A stretch of DNA of 64,000 nt, taken from the NCBI RefSeq assembly GCF_012932145.1, contig NZ_MWOK01000014.1, forward strand, positions 1 through 64,000, read 5' to 3'. Positions 50,633 through 59,088 of the stretch are shown here, piece after piece. The position numbers and the translations under genes were made by a program. The DNA comes from Acidovorax sp. SRB_14. Its GTDB lineage: Bacteria; Pseudomonadota; Gammaproteobacteria; Burkholderiales; Burkholderiaceae_C. The first letter of the stretch is position 1, and each line of letters starts with the position of its first letter. The notes under the pieces were generated by a model that was not told the origin of the DNA, did no database searches, and worked only from the letters and a program-made list of their open reading frames with translations.

Positions 50633-51136
50633 ATGAGCAACGACAAGCCCGCGCAGCAGACCCTGTGGGACCTCATCAAGGACATCCGCTTTGGCATGCT
50701 GACCCACCGCAGCACCAGCGGCGTGCTGCATGCCCATCCGCTGACGACGCAAAACAAGGCGATCGACGAGCATTCGGAGCTGTATTTCTTCCTTCCCAAG
50801 CAGGGCGAGCTGTACGAACAGCTGCAGACCGACGGCCAGGTCAACGTGTCGTACGCCGACCCGGGCGCCGACAGCTATGTGTCGCTGTCCGGCCACGCGC
50901 GTTTCAGCGAGGACCAGGCCAAGAAAGAGCAACTGTGGACGCCCATGGCCAAGGCCTGGTTTCCCGATGGCGTGACCGACCCGAACCTGGCGCTGCTGGT
51001 CGTCAAGATCGACCACGCCGAGTACTGGGACGTCGACGACAGCAAGATGGTGCAGCTGTTCAAGATGGCCAAGGCGGCCGTCACGAGTCAAGCGCCCACC
51101 GGGCTGGGCGAGCACAAAGCACTCGACCTGCCCTGA
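50633..51136 (+). CDS. Pyridoxamine 5'-phosphate oxidase-fold stress protein (GSP26-like)
   Basis: A 167-residue split-barrel protein of the PNPOx-like general stress protein 26 type. Characteristic segments are LIKDIRFGMLTHRSTSGVLH near the start and ELYFFLPKQGELYEQLQ near residue 48. SYVSLSGHARFSED and YWDVDDSKMVQLFKMAKAAV follow. Family members bind FMN or FAD; enzymatic activity is generally unproven. The start MSNDKPAQQT has GGAG eleven bases upstream. It lies behind yjdM and a hairpin repeat, so it probably has its own promoter. Confidence 0.9.
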   Translation: MSNDKPAQQTLWDLIKDIRFGMLTHRSTSGVLHAHPLTTQNKAIDEHSELYFFLPKQGELYEQLQTDGQVNVSYADPGADSYVSLSGHARFSEDQAKKEQLWTPMAKAWFPDGVTDPNLALLVVKIDHAEYWDVDDSKMVQLFKMAKAAVTSQAPTGLGEHKALDLP

Positions 51137-51337
51137 GCTGAGGCGGCCGTGCGAGGGGGCTGCGCGCAGGGCGCCGGTCCGGGTGGTTCGGGGCAGGGAC
51201 GGCTGAGGCCGGCTGACGGGTTCCGGCGGACGGACGGGCTCCTCGACACCAACTCCCAAGCGGCCGCTAAAGGCAGTGGCCATCGCGGTTCCATTTGGGC
51301 ATTTTTTTGCCACCATGGCCTTGAATAACTCTGCACA

Positions 51338-51353
51338 CCATCCATATGGATGG
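51338..51353. promoter_or_regulatory. Perfect palindrome upstream of the RHH regulator gene
   Basis: CCATCCATATGGATGG is an exact 16-base palindrome 16 bases before the RHH start codon. A possible promoter, TTGAAT at 51321 and TATGGA at 51345, would overlap it. Ribbon-helix-helix proteins bind such short symmetric sites as dimers. An autoregulatory operator is therefore likely. Confidence 0.6.
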
Positions 51354-51368
51354 CACAAGGAGTTTTAT

Positions 51369-51794
51369 ATGAACAATGTGCTGCCCCTGGCGGGCGTCCG
51401 CGGCAAGGTCGCGGAATCTGAAAAGGTCACCGTGAACCTCGGTTTCGTCGACCTCGGCCACATCGATCTGCTGGTGGCCGAGGGCTTCTACAGCAATCGC
51501 ACCGACTTCATCCGCACGGCCATCCGCAACCAGCTGTCGACGCAGGCGGACGCGGTGCGCCAGGTGGTGGCCCGCAAGATGCTGGTGCTGGGCCTGCAGC
51601 GCTTTGGCCGCGCCGACCTCGAGGCCGTGCAGGCCGCCGGCGAGACGCTGGAGATCCGCGTGCTCGGCCTGGCCAGCATCGACGCCGACGTGCCCGCCGC
51701 ACTGGCGCAGGCGACGATTGCGTCGGTCACGGTGCTCGGCGCTTTCCATGCCAGTCCCGCGGTCAAGGCCGCGCTGGCCGGCCGCATTGGCTGA
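51369..51794 (+). CDS. CopG-type ribbon-helix-helix regulator
   Basis: A 141-residue protein. A ribbon-helix-helix DNA-binding domain occupies about residues 18-55: the strand EKVTVNLGFVDLGHIDLLVA is followed by helices with YSNRTDFIRTAIRNQL. A C-terminal region of about 85 residues (VARKMLVLGLQRFGRADLEA, then ETLEIRVLGLASID) may bind an effector or partner. It lies 18 bases before the esterase gene, so it probably controls its own operon. The perfect palindrome 16 bases upstream is the candidate operator. The start has AAGGAG upstream. Confidence 0.88.
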   Translation: MNNVLPLAGVRGKVAESEKVTVNLGFVDLGHIDLLVAEGFYSNRTDFIRTAIRNQLSTQADAVRQVVARKMLVLGLQRFGRADLEAVQAAGETLEIRVLGLASIDADVPAALAQATIASVTVLGAFHASPAVKAALAGRIG

Positions 51795-51812
51795 ACCGAC
51801 AAGGAGCCCGCC

Positions 51813-53030
51813 ATGGACTGGAATGTCAACCTCCAAAGCATGATCGACGACGCCACCGCCCTCGTGCGCAGCGGCCAGGTCGGTGAAGCCACGCGCGCCA
51901 TCCAGCGCGCGCTCGGTGGCGCTGCGCCCCTGGACGCGGCCACAGCGGGCGCGCCGCCCCACAGCAGCCTGCTGCCCGCGGCCGGCGCCCACATGCCCGC
52001 GCCGCGCAAGGGCCGGCGCAGCGCGCCCAGCGCCGACGTGGAGGACGCCGTCGTCATCGAGCGCGGCACGGCGCGGACCTCCACGCCCCCACGGCCGGCG
52101 GATGCGGGCCACGCCACCCAGCCCGTGGGCACCTTCCTCGATGTGGCGTTCGCACACGCCGGCGCCCAGCACCACTACCATTTGTACGTTCCGCCCGGCG
52201 CGGCCGCCCGCGCGCCCCTGCCGCTGGTGCTGATGCTGCACGGCTGCACGCAGAACCCCGAAGACTTCGCCACCGGCACCGGCATGAACACGGCCGCCGC
52301 GCAGGCCCCCGCGCTGGTGCTCTACCCGACGCAGCCGCACAGCGCCAATCCGCACGGCTGCTGGAACTGGTTCCGCCCCGAGAACCAGCGGCGCGGCGCG
52401 GGCGAACTGGCCCTGCTGGAGGCCATGGTGCACGACGTGATCGCGCGCCATGCGGTCGACCCGCAGCGCATCTACGTCGCCGGCCTGTCCGCCGGGGGCG
52501 CCATGGCCGCGCTGCTGGCGCGCGAGTACCCCGACCTGTTCGCCGCGGTGGGCGTGCATTCGGGCCTGCAGGCCGGCGCCGCACACAACATGATGGCCGC
52601 GCTCTCGGCCATGCACAACGGCGCCAAGCCGGGGCCCGTGGCGCGCCCCGCCGGGCTCCCCAGCCACGGCCCGGCCATTCCCATCATCGTGTTCCACGGC
52701 GATGCCGATGAGACCGTGCACGCGCGCAACGGCGAGCAGCTGATCGCCGCCGCGCTGGCGGCGGCCACGCGCGCCGGCACGCCGGTGCGCCACGCGATGG
52801 AAACCGGGCGTGCGCCCGGCGGCGGACGCTACACGCGCACGGTGTACCGACACGTGGACGGCGACCCGGCCCACGCTCCCGGCCCCGTGGTCGCAGAGCA
52901 CTGGCAGCTGCACGGCGCCGGCCATGCCTGGGCCGGCGGCGACGCGCGCGGCAGCCACACCGATCCGCGCGGCGTGAACGCGACGCGCGAGATGCTGCGC
53001 TTCTTTCTGGAGCACCCCAAGGCGCAGTGA
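51813..53030 (+). CDS. PHB depolymerase-family esterase
   Basis: A 405-residue alpha/beta-hydrolase of the LpqC/PhaZ-like esterase group. The N-terminal 100 residues are variable and lack a signal peptide. The core starts with LPLVLMLHGCTQNPEDFA near 135, followed by the lipase box GLSAGGAMAALLA near residue 227. A charge-relay Asp lies near FHGDADETV, and the His lies in HGAGHAWAGG near 375. Family members cut polyhydroxybutyrate or feruloyl and acetyl esters. The lack of an export signal argues for intracellular granule turnover. It is paired with the RHH regulator. Confidence 0.9.
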   Translation: MDWNVNLQSMIDDATALVRSGQVGEATRAIQRALGGAAPLDAATAGAPPHSSLLPAAGAHMPAPRKGRRSAPSADVEDAVVIERGTARTSTPPRPADAGHATQPVGTFLDVAFAHAGAQHHYHLYVPPGAAARAPLPLVLMLHGCTQNPEDFATGTGMNTAAAQAPALVLYPTQPHSANPHGCWNWFRPENQRRGAGELALLEAMVHDVIARHAVDPQRIYVAGLSAGGAMAALLAREYPDLFAAVGVHSGLQAGAAHNMMAALSAMHNGAKPGPVARPAGLPSHGPAIPIIVFHGDADETVHARNGEQLIAAALAAATRAGTPVRHAMETGRAPGGGRYTRTVYRHVDGDPAHAPGPVVAEHWQLHGAGHAWAGGDARGSHTDPRGVNATREMLRFFLEHPKAQ

Positions 53031-53090
53031 CGCGCCGCGCGCGGCCGCCCGCGGAGGGCGCCCGCCGGCGCGTGCGGGGACAATGGCGCC

Positions 53091-53726
53091 ATGCCTTCAC
53101 CCATCGCCGTCATCGACTTCGAAACCACCGGCATCTCGCCCGGCCAGGGCGCACGCGCCACCGAGGTGGCCATCGTGCTGCTGCAGGGCGGCCGGGTGGT
53201 GGACCGCTTCCAGAGCCTGATGCGGACCGGCGCCTGGATTTCCCCGTTCATCACCCAGCTCACCGGCATCACCAACGCCATGGTCGCGGCCGCGCCCGAA
53301 GCGACCGCGGTGGTGCGCGAGGCCGCGCGCTTCGTCGGCGCGGCGCCGATGGTGGCGCACAACGCGGCGTTCGACCGCAGGTTCTGGCAGGCCGAGCTGG
53401 CGCTGGCGGACCTGCCCGCGCCGCAGCCGTTCGCCTGCACCGTGCTGCTGTCGCGCCGGCTGTACCCGCAGGCGCCCAGCCACCGGCTCGGCGTACTGGT
53501 CGACTACCACGGACTGCCGCGCACCGGCGCCGCCCACCGCGCGCTGGCCGATGCCGAGATGGCCGCCGCGCTGCTGGCGCGCATGCAGCACGACCTGCGC
53601 ACGCGCTGGGGCGTGGCAGCCCCCGACCACGCGCTGCTGGTGGCCTTGCAGCGCTGCGCGCGGCCGGCCGTGGGGGCGCTGCTGGCGCGCCACGCGGCGG
53701 CGCCGGTGCCCCCCGCGGCGGCCTGA
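53091..53726 (+). CDS. DnaQ-like 3'-5' exonuclease
   Basis: A 211-residue DEDDh nuclease. ExoI is VIDFETTGISPG near residue 7 (D and E). ExoII is VAHNAAFDRRFW near 88, and ExoIII is HRALADAEMAAAL near 148, with the final Asp and the diagnostic His. It resembles stand-alone epsilon-like proofreading or RNase T-type nucleases; the true dnaQ is normally a different gene. The role is probably single-strand DNA or RNA trimming. It starts 60 bases after the esterase gene. A hairpin repeat follows downstream. Confidence 0.9.
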   Translation: MPSPIAVIDFETTGISPGQGARATEVAIVLLQGGRVVDRFQSLMRTGAWISPFITQLTGITNAMVAAAPEATAVVREAARFVGAAPMVAHNAAFDRRFWQAELALADLPAPQPFACTVLLSRRLYPQAPSHRLGVLVDYHGLPRTGAAHRALADAEMAAALLARMQHDLRTRWGVAAPDHALLVALQRCARPAVGALLARHAAAPVPPAAA

Positions 53727-53876
53727 ACCGGCGTTATCAGCCCGGGCCCCCGGCGCCCCGATTGACCGCGCTGGCGGTGCGCCATGCGCGGCGCGCGCCG
53801 CCGGGCCGCGCCCAAGCTGCGAAGATGGCTGCGGCATGCGCCCCGCCCAGCGGGCGCATCTTGGGTGCCACCACCA

Positions 53877-53932
53877 TCAAAAAAGTGAACTGCCAGCGCA
53901 TGCTGCACCAGCGCCGGAGCCACTTTTCATTG
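53877..53932 (+). repeat. Dispersed hairpin repeat, copy 8
   Basis: CAAAAAAGTGAACTGCCAGC is followed by a loop, CAGCGCCGGAGCC, and ACTTTTCATT. The family start AACTGCCAGCGC and end GGAGCC-TTTT are clear. It lies in the 262-base gap between the exonuclease and methyltransferase genes, the rest of which shows no gene. Confidence 0.75.
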
Positions 53933-53988
53933 CATATCCTCTTGTCCCAACTCCTCCGACACGCACACCGCACGCCGCGCCTGGCCTG

Positions 53989-54666
53989 ATGCCCGGCTAC
54001 CTCCTCAAATTCGAAAGCATCGCCGTGCGCGGCGTGGACAACCTCGCGATCCGCTCGCTGCGCGACCACCAGCAATTTTCCGACCCGCTGGGCGCGGCGC
54101 AGCGCCTGGGCATTTCGTCGGCGGCCTGGCCGCTTTTCGGGCTGCTGTGGCCCTCGGGCCTGCACATGGCCGAGCGCATGGCGCTGCACCCGGTCACGCC
54201 GGGCGAGCGCATCCTCGAGATCGGCTGCGGCCTGGCGCTGGCCAGCCTGGTGGCCCATCGGCGCGGCGCCGATGTGACAGCCAGCGACTGCCACCCGCTG
54301 GCCGGCGACTTCCTGCGCGAGAACCTGCGCCTGAACCGGATGTCGCCCATGCCCTACCGCCACGGCCAGTGGGGCGTGCCCGCAGACGCCGGCGCCGCCG
54401 GCCAAGTGCAGGGCCTGTTCGACCTGGTGCTGGGCAGCGACCTGCTGTACGAGCGCGACGAAGATGGAACGCTCGCGCGCTTCATCGGCGCGCACACCGC
54501 GCCCGGCGGGCAGGTCTGGATCATCGACCCCGACCGCGGCAACCGCCCGGCCTTCACGCGCCGCATGGCGGCGCAGGGCTTTGGCCTGCGCGAAGAGCGC
54601 CTGCAGCGCCCTGCCGAAGCGGGCATGGCCGCCTACAAGGGGCGGGTGCTGGTCTACGGGCGCTGA
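53989..54666 (+). CDS. Class I SAM-dependent methyltransferase
   Basis: A 225-residue methyltransferase with motif I as ILEIGCGLALASLVAHRRGA near residue 69 and the acidic motif II in VTASDCHPL. LVLGSDLLYERDED near residue 145 resembles the DxxY region of the METTL lysine/histidine protein methyltransferase group (Methyltransf_16). A protein substrate is therefore likely but not proven. The start MPGYLLKFESIAVRGVDNLA is unusual but in the conserved part of the frame. It converges with the membrane protein gene, overlapping its end by 13 bases. Confidence 0.85.
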   Translation: MPGYLLKFESIAVRGVDNLAIRSLRDHQQFSDPLGAAQRLGISSAAWPLFGLLWPSGLHMAERMALHPVTPGERILEIGCGLALASLVAHRRGADVTASDCHPLAGDFLRENLRLNRMSPMPYRHGQWGVPADAGAAGQVQGLFDLVLGSDLLYERDEDGTLARFIGAHTAPGGQVWIIDPDRGNRPAFTRRMAAQGFGLREERLQRPAEAGMAAYKGRVLVYGR

Positions 54667-55304
54667 GGCGGTGTGGGCGGTCCCGGCGGCAGGGCGGCGC
54701 CGCCGGGTGCACTGCGGTCTGCGCGCGCGTCCTGGGCGTGCAGCTGCCACCCGAGCTGCAGCAGCCAGGCGGCCAGGCCCACGGCGGCCCAAGCCACCAG
54801 CGCGCGGCCTGCGTCGCCCTGTTGGTCGCTGAGGTAGACGCTGCACAGCTGCTGCGGCGCCTCCTGGTAGAGCAGGCCGGCGGCCAGCATCATCCAGAAG
54901 CCGTTGAGCGCAAAGAACGCGCGCAGCACCGGCCCGGCCGTGGTCCACGACAGGCCCGCCAGCAGGCCCGCGAGCACCAGGCTGACGACCTTCGCCAGCG
55001 CCATGCCGGCGTGCAGCACCGCGAGGTCGAGCGCGGCGGGCAGCATCCACAGGCCGGTGGTGCACAGCGCCGCGAACAGGCCGTTGGCGCCGTGCGCGTT
55101 CCAGGGCGAGACGGCCTGCGCGAGGCGCGCTCCGGCGCAGCGCGCCGCCCACCAGCCGAGCACGAACAGCAGGGGCAGCTGCAGGCCCATGTGCCGCGCC
55201 ATGGTCGCCTCCATCCACGGGTGCGCGAGCGCCAGCGCGGCGAGCAGCGCGGCCGGCGTGCGGCCGTCGCGCGCGGCGGCCCCGAGGCGGCGGCGCAGCG
55301 TCAT
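54654..55304 (-). CDS. Integral membrane protein of the oxidase operon (CtaG-like?)
   Basis: A 216-residue protein with about six predicted helices. EATMARHMGLQLPLLFVLGW near residue 32 recalls the helix entry of CtaG-type cytochrome oxidase assembly proteins, with Met and His residues that could bind copper. I cannot name it with confidence. It is last in the operon CcoN-like, CcoO-like, cytochrome c, SCO, and overlaps the SCO gene by four bases. A role in copper delivery or assembly of the oxidase is therefore inferred. The C-terminus is Pro-rich. Confidence 0.72.
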   Translation of the reverse strand: MTLRRRLGAAARDGRTPAALLAALALAHPWMEATMARHMGLQLPLLFVLGWWAARCAGARLAQAVSPWNAHGANGLFAALCTTGLWMLPAALDLAVLHAGMALAKVVSLVLAGLLAGLSWTTAGPVLRAFFALNGFWMMLAAGLLYQEAPQQLCSVYLSDQQGDAGRALVAWAAVGLAAWLLQLGWQLHAQDARADRSAPGGAALPPGPPTPPQRP

Positions 55305-55975
55305 GCGCCGGACGGGCCGGGCAGGGCGCGCAGCACGTCGGCGAGCGCGATGTCGGGCCGGTCCACGTCGTAGGCGCGCACCAGGCGCCCGCTGTGGTCG
55401 ACCAGGAACAGCGCCGCGTTGTGCGCATAGCCGCCGAGCCCGTCGGGCAGCACCACGGTGCCGAACAGGTCGAGCAGCGCCGGCAGATCGCCGACCTCGC
55501 GCAGGCCCGCGAAGCGCCACAGCGCGGGGTCGGCACCGAGCCGGCGCGCGTGCTGCGCGAGCACCTCGGGCGTGTCGTTGGCGGGGTCGAAGCTCAGCGT
55601 GAGCAGGCGCACGCGGCCCTGCAGCTGGCGCGCCTGGACCTCGGCCTGCAGCCACGACTGGCCCGCCGCGCTGGTCAGGCACACGCTCTGGCAGCGCACG
55701 TAGACCAGGGTGACGAAGGTCACGGCGTCGGACGCGCGGCCGTAATCGGCCAGCGACAGCGGCTGGCCGCGCGCATCGACCAGGGTCAGGGCGGGCAGTG
55801 CGCGCGGCGTGCGTGCGATGTCGGCGCGGCGCACGCCGTCGGAGGTGACCGCCGCAAAGCCGTGCGTGACCGCCGCGAAACCGGCCAGCGCCAGCGCGGC
55901 GATGCACAGTGCGGCGAGCACGCTGCGCCCGCTGCCGGGGCGTTGGGGGGTGGTCGCGGAGGGCACGGGCGGCAT
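55301..55975 (-). CDS. SCO1/SenC-family copper chaperone
   Basis: A thioredoxin-fold protein of 224 residues that delivers copper to cytochrome oxidases. An N-terminal membrane anchor at about 19-38 (RSVLAALCIAALALAGFAAV) holds it in the inner membrane with the domain in the periplasm. The copper-binding Cys pair is present as YVRCQSVCLT (CxxxC) near residue 95. The distal His lies in GGYAHNAALFLVDHSGRLVR near 183. It overlaps the membrane protein gene by four bases and follows the cytochrome c gene in the same operon. Confidence 0.92.
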   Translation of the reverse strand: MPPVPSATTPQRPGSGRSVLAALCIAALALAGFAAVTHGFAAVTSDGVRRADIARTPRALPALTLVDARGQPLSLADYGRASDAVTFVTLVYVRCQSVCLTSAAGQSWLQAEVQARQLQGRVRLLTLSFDPANDTPEVLAQHARRLGADPALWRFAGLREVGDLPALLDLFGTVVLPDGLGGYAHNAALFLVDHSGRLVRAYDVDRPDIALADVLRALPGPSGA

Positions 55976-55982
55976 GGAACTC

Positions 55983-56035
55983 TTAAAACAGGAGCAGTTT
56001 GCGCAGGCTCTGCGGTGCTTTCGCGTCTAAATCAT
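55983..56035 (+). repeat. Dispersed hairpin repeat, copy 9, inside the oxidase operon
   Basis: TTAAAACAGGAGCAGTTTGC is followed by CGCAG-GCT-CTGCG and GTGCTTTCGCG. The CAGGAGC start matches the extended copies at 8335 and 9531. It lies between the cytochrome c stop and the SCO start and might reduce downstream expression. Confidence 0.65.
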
Positions 56036-56110
56036 GCGGAAACCCTCTTCCCGCCTGCGCAGCGTGCTCACCTTTCGGGTGCACTACGTGCCGCCTGGAG
56101 AGGCCGCGCC

Positions 56111-56710
56111 TCACGGCGCGGCGCCCAGGAACGTGAGCAGCTCGGCGGCGCCGTCCCAGGGCGCGGTGCGCGCGGCCGAAGCCTGGCGCGCGGCCTGCAC
56201 CGTGGCCGCGTCGACCGCGGCGCTGGCGTTGCCCCACTGGCTGCGGATGTGCGTCAGCAGCGCGGCGATCTCGGCATCGTTCATCTGCTCGCCAAAGGCC
56301 GGCATGGCGCCGCTGTAGGTGGTGCCCGAGACCTCGATGGCGCCGGTCATGCCGTGCAGCACGATCTGCAGCGGCGCCTCGGGCGCGCCCGTGACCCACG
56401 CGGCGCCGGCCAGCGGCGGAAACACGCCGGGCAGGCCCTGGCCGCTGGCCTGGTGGCAAGCCTGGCATTTGGCGACGAACAGCTGGCGCCCGTCGACCGA
56501 CGCGCCGCTGTCCGCCGCCTGGGGCGCGAGCGCCACGGGCACGCGCTGGTCGCCCAGGCCCGCCATGCCGTCGGGGCGCGCGAGCACGATGTAGCCGATC
56601 GCCCAGACCACCAGCGCGAGCACCAGGGCCAGCACCACGCGCGGCACCGGGTTGTACTGCTCGTGCGGGTCGGCGTGTTCGCTCTTACGGGTTTGCGGGG
56701 GTTGCGTCAT
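56111..56710 (-). CDS. Membrane-anchored cytochrome c
   Basis: A 199-residue monohaem cytochrome. One N-terminal membrane helix at about 25-45 ([19 protein letters not shown]) anchors it. The haem site CQACH lies near residue 82, and the sixth-ligand Met is probably in GAMPAFGEQM near 135. It stands where CcoP is found in classical cbb3 operons but has one haem instead of two. The ATG at 56710 gives the shorter product; an upstream in-frame ATG at 56731 adds seven residues. It overlaps the CcoO-like gene by 26 bases. Confidence 0.92.
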   Translation of the reverse strand: MTQPPQTRKSEHADPHEQYNPVPRVVLALVLALVVWAIGYIVLARPDGMAGLGDQRVPVALAPQAADSGASVDGRQLFVAKCQACHQASGQGLPGVFPPLAGAAWVTGAPEAPLQIVLHGMTGAIEVSGTTYSGAMPAFGEQMNDAEIAALLTHIRSQWGNASAAVDAATVQAARQASAARTAPWDGAAELLTFLGAAP

Positions 56711-57404
56711 CGCGGGGTCCTGAAGGGGCATCGGTGGAATCGGGGGCGGCGGCGTCGCCGGGCAGCGCGCTGCCCTGGCGCGCGGCGGGCAGGCGCTCGG
56801 TGGCGGCCTCGGCCTGCGCCGGGGTCAGCACCGGGTAGACGCGCTGCAGGCTTTGCAGGTAGGCCACGAGGTCGAGCGCCTCGGGGCGGGCGACGACGAT
56901 GTCGGTGAAGCCCACGGTGCCGGGCGGCAGCGTGATCACGCGCTCGCCCGGCGCCACGGTCTGCTCGTTCTTGATCTCGAACAGGAAGCGGTAGGCCGGC
57001 ATGTTGCTGCCGGGCACGTAGGCGCGCGGCTGGAACAGGTGGCCCAGGTGCCAGTCGGCGCTGGGCTGGCGCACGCCGATGTTGAACAGGTCGGGGCCCG
57101 TGCGCATCGTGCCCAGCAGCGGCGGCTGGTCGTAGTGGTAGTCGGCCGCGACCGAGGCGCGGCCCCAGCCGCGCTGCGCGTCGGCGATGCCCGCGCCCGT
57201 GGTGCTGGGCTGCTGCGTGTGGCAGGCGATGCAGCCATTGGCGATGTAGACCGCGCGGCCGCGCAGCTCCTGGCTGGTGTAGGGCTTGAGCGCCGGGGGG
57301 GCGGGCTCGTCCTTGAGCTGCAGGAAGGGCACGACGATCATGGCCGCCGTGGCGAGCGACAGCGTGACCATGGCCCCGCTGACGAGTTTGACTTCGTTTT
57401 CCAT
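56685..57404 (-). CDS. cbb3-type oxidase subunit II-like cytochrome c (CcoO-like)
   Basis: A 239-residue membrane-anchored monohaem cytochrome. A helix near the N-terminus (VTLSLATAAMIVVPFLQL) is followed by the haem motif CIACHTQQ near residue 59. The CcoO-type signatures GPDLFNIGVRQPSADWHLGH and NMPAYRFLF follow. The start MENEVKLVSGAMVTLSL was chosen because the anchor helix begins there. The C-terminal 40 residues are variable. It follows the CcoN-like gene by four bases and passes electrons toward the binuclear centre. Confidence 0.92.
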   Translation of the reverse strand: MENEVKLVSGAMVTLSLATAAMIVVPFLQLKDEPAPPALKPYTSQELRGRAVYIANGCIACHTQQPSTTGAGIADAQRGWGRASVAADYHYDQPPLLGTMRTGPDLFNIGVRQPSADWHLGHLFQPRAYVPGSNMPAYRFLFEIKNEQTVAPGERVITLPPGTVGFTDIVVARPEALDLVAYLQSLQRVYPVLTPAQAEAATERLPAARQGSALPGDAAAPDSTDAPSGPRDDATPANP

Positions 57405-57408
57405 GGCC

Positions 57409-59040
57409 TCAGGCAGTGGTGGGGCGCAGCGCCGAGCGCTCCGCATGGGTGAGCACGCCCGAGCGTGCGGTGATCAGCACGAAGTGCCAGGCAAAGACCA
57501 AGTGGCCCAGCGTCATCAGCGCGCCGCCGACCGAGCGGCCCTGCAGCCAGGGCATGGTGACGGCCACCGAGTCCATGAAGGGGCGCGTCGGGTCGAGCAG
57601 GATCAGGCCCTGCAGGATGCCGCCGATGCTCAGCGTCACGATGTAGACCGCGAAGCCGGCCACCACCAGCCAGAAATGCAGGCTGATCAGCGCGGGCCGG
57701 GGCCAGCGCACGTCCAGGATGCGCGGCAGCGCGAAATACACGCCGCCGAAGACCACCATCGAGACGAAGCCGTACATGCCCAGGTGGGCGTGCGCCACCG
57801 TGAAGTGCGTGAAGTGCGTGACGGCGTTGACCGTGCGCAGCGCCTCCATCGAGCCCTGCAGCGAGGTGATGGTGTACATCACCGCGCCGAAGGCGATGAA
57901 GCGCAGCACGTGCGAGTGCCTGAGCGCGCTGAAGTGGCCCTGGAGCGTGAGGTGCTGGTTCAGCGAGAACGCGACCACCGGGATGATCATCATCACGCTC
58001 TGCACGATGGACAGCGTGATCAGCCACTCAGGGATAGGCCCCCCGATCAGGTGGTGCGCGCCGACCTGGCCGTAGAAGAAGGCCAGCGTCCAGAAGCCCA
58101 GCAGCGACAGGTTGTACGAGCGCACCGGCCGGCCGATCACCTTGGGCAGGAAGTAGTAGACGCAGCCGATCGACAGCGGCGTGTAGAACAGGCCCAGCAC
58201 GTTGTGGCCGTACCACCAGTTCATCGTCGCCTGCTCGACGCCGAAGTGCAGGCCCGGGATCTTGGCCACGATGTAGAGCGTCGGGAACCAGAACAGCGCC
58301 GCGCCCATGTACCAGACCGAGACGTAGAGGTGGTGCACCTGGCGGCGCTGCAGCATCAGCGCCATCGGCAGGCCGATCAGCATGCCGCCGACGGCGAACA
58401 GGCCGCCGATCTGCCACGGGATTTCGAGCCATTCCATGCCGGCGCTGAAGCCGACCGCGATCGCGCCCAGGCCGGCCACGAGGCCGGCGTTCCAGACCAG
58501 CGTGCCGACGATGGCCAGGCGCCCCCCGAGCAAGGGCGTCTTGAGCAGGCGCGGCAGCATCCAGATCGACAGGCCCAGCAGGCCCATGGGCGCCCAGCCG
58601 TAGGCCACGGCGTTGAGGTGCAGCGTGCGCAGCCGGCCCAGCGACAGCCAGGCCTGGTCGGTCAGCAGGTCGGGCCAGTGCAGCTTGAGCGAACTCAGCA
58701 GCCCGGCGGCGGAGCCGGCGAGCAGCCACACCACGGCGCAGGCGAGGAGCACAAACGCCGGAAAGGCGCTGGAGCGGTCGGCGGCCTCGCGCGCGTCCAG
58801 GTCGGCGGGCCCGACGGCCAGGCCCGGCTGCGCATGGGGCGCGGCCATCTGCTGCAGCTCGTGCTGCTGCGCGGCGCTGGCGGCGGGCTCTTCGGGCCAG
58901 CCCACCTCGCCGGGCGAGAAGATGGTGCGCGCGCCCGAGTATTCGGCATCGAACAGCCCTTTGCGCAGCGACCAGATGAACGCGAACAGGCCCGCGATCG
59001 ACAGGATGAAAGTAGCCAACAACAGGCCGGTGGGGTTCAT
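57409..59040 (-). CDS. cbb3-type cytochrome c oxidase subunit I with CcoS-like N-terminus
   Basis: The catalytic haem-copper oxidase subunit, 543 residues. Ligand histidines are visible in LRTLHLNAVAYGW (low-spin haem), WWYGHNVLGLFYTPL (CuB), VGAHHLIGGPIPEW (CuB pair) and TVAHAHLGMYGF (haems). The first 50 residues (LLLATFILSIAGLFAFIWSL, then FDAEYSGARTIF) look like the small maturation protein CcoS/FixS fused to the front. It heads the operon with CcoO-like, cytochrome c, SCO and membrane genes. The reaction is O2 reduction with cytochrome c as donor, coupled to proton pumping. Confidence 0.94.
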   Translation of the reverse strand: MNPTGLLLATFILSIAGLFAFIWSLRKGLFDAEYSGARTIFSPGEVGWPEEPAASAAQQHELQQMAAPHAQPGLAVGPADLDAREAADRSSAFPAFVLLACAVVWLLAGSAAGLLSSLKLHWPDLLTDQAWLSLGRLRTLHLNAVAYGWAPMGLLGLSIWMLPRLLKTPLLGGRLAIVGTLVWNAGLVAGLGAIAVGFSAGMEWLEIPWQIGGLFAVGGMLIGLPMALMLQRRQVHHLYVSVWYMGAALFWFPTLYIVAKIPGLHFGVEQATMNWWYGHNVLGLFYTPLSIGCVYYFLPKVIGRPVRSYNLSLLGFWTLAFFYGQVGAHHLIGGPIPEWLITLSIVQSVMMIIPVVAFSLNQHLTLQGHFSALRHSHVLRFIAFGAVMYTITSLQGSMEALRTVNAVTHFTHFTVAHAHLGMYGFVSMVVFGGVYFALPRILDVRWPRPALISLHFWLVVAGFAVYIVTLSIGGILQGLILLDPTRPFMDSVAVTMPWLQGRSVGGALMTLGHLVFAWHFVLITARSGVLTHAERSALRPTTA

Positions 59041-59088
59041 GGGCTTCCTCGACGCAGACGCCCGCAGGCCGGCGGGGCTGCGGCGCGT

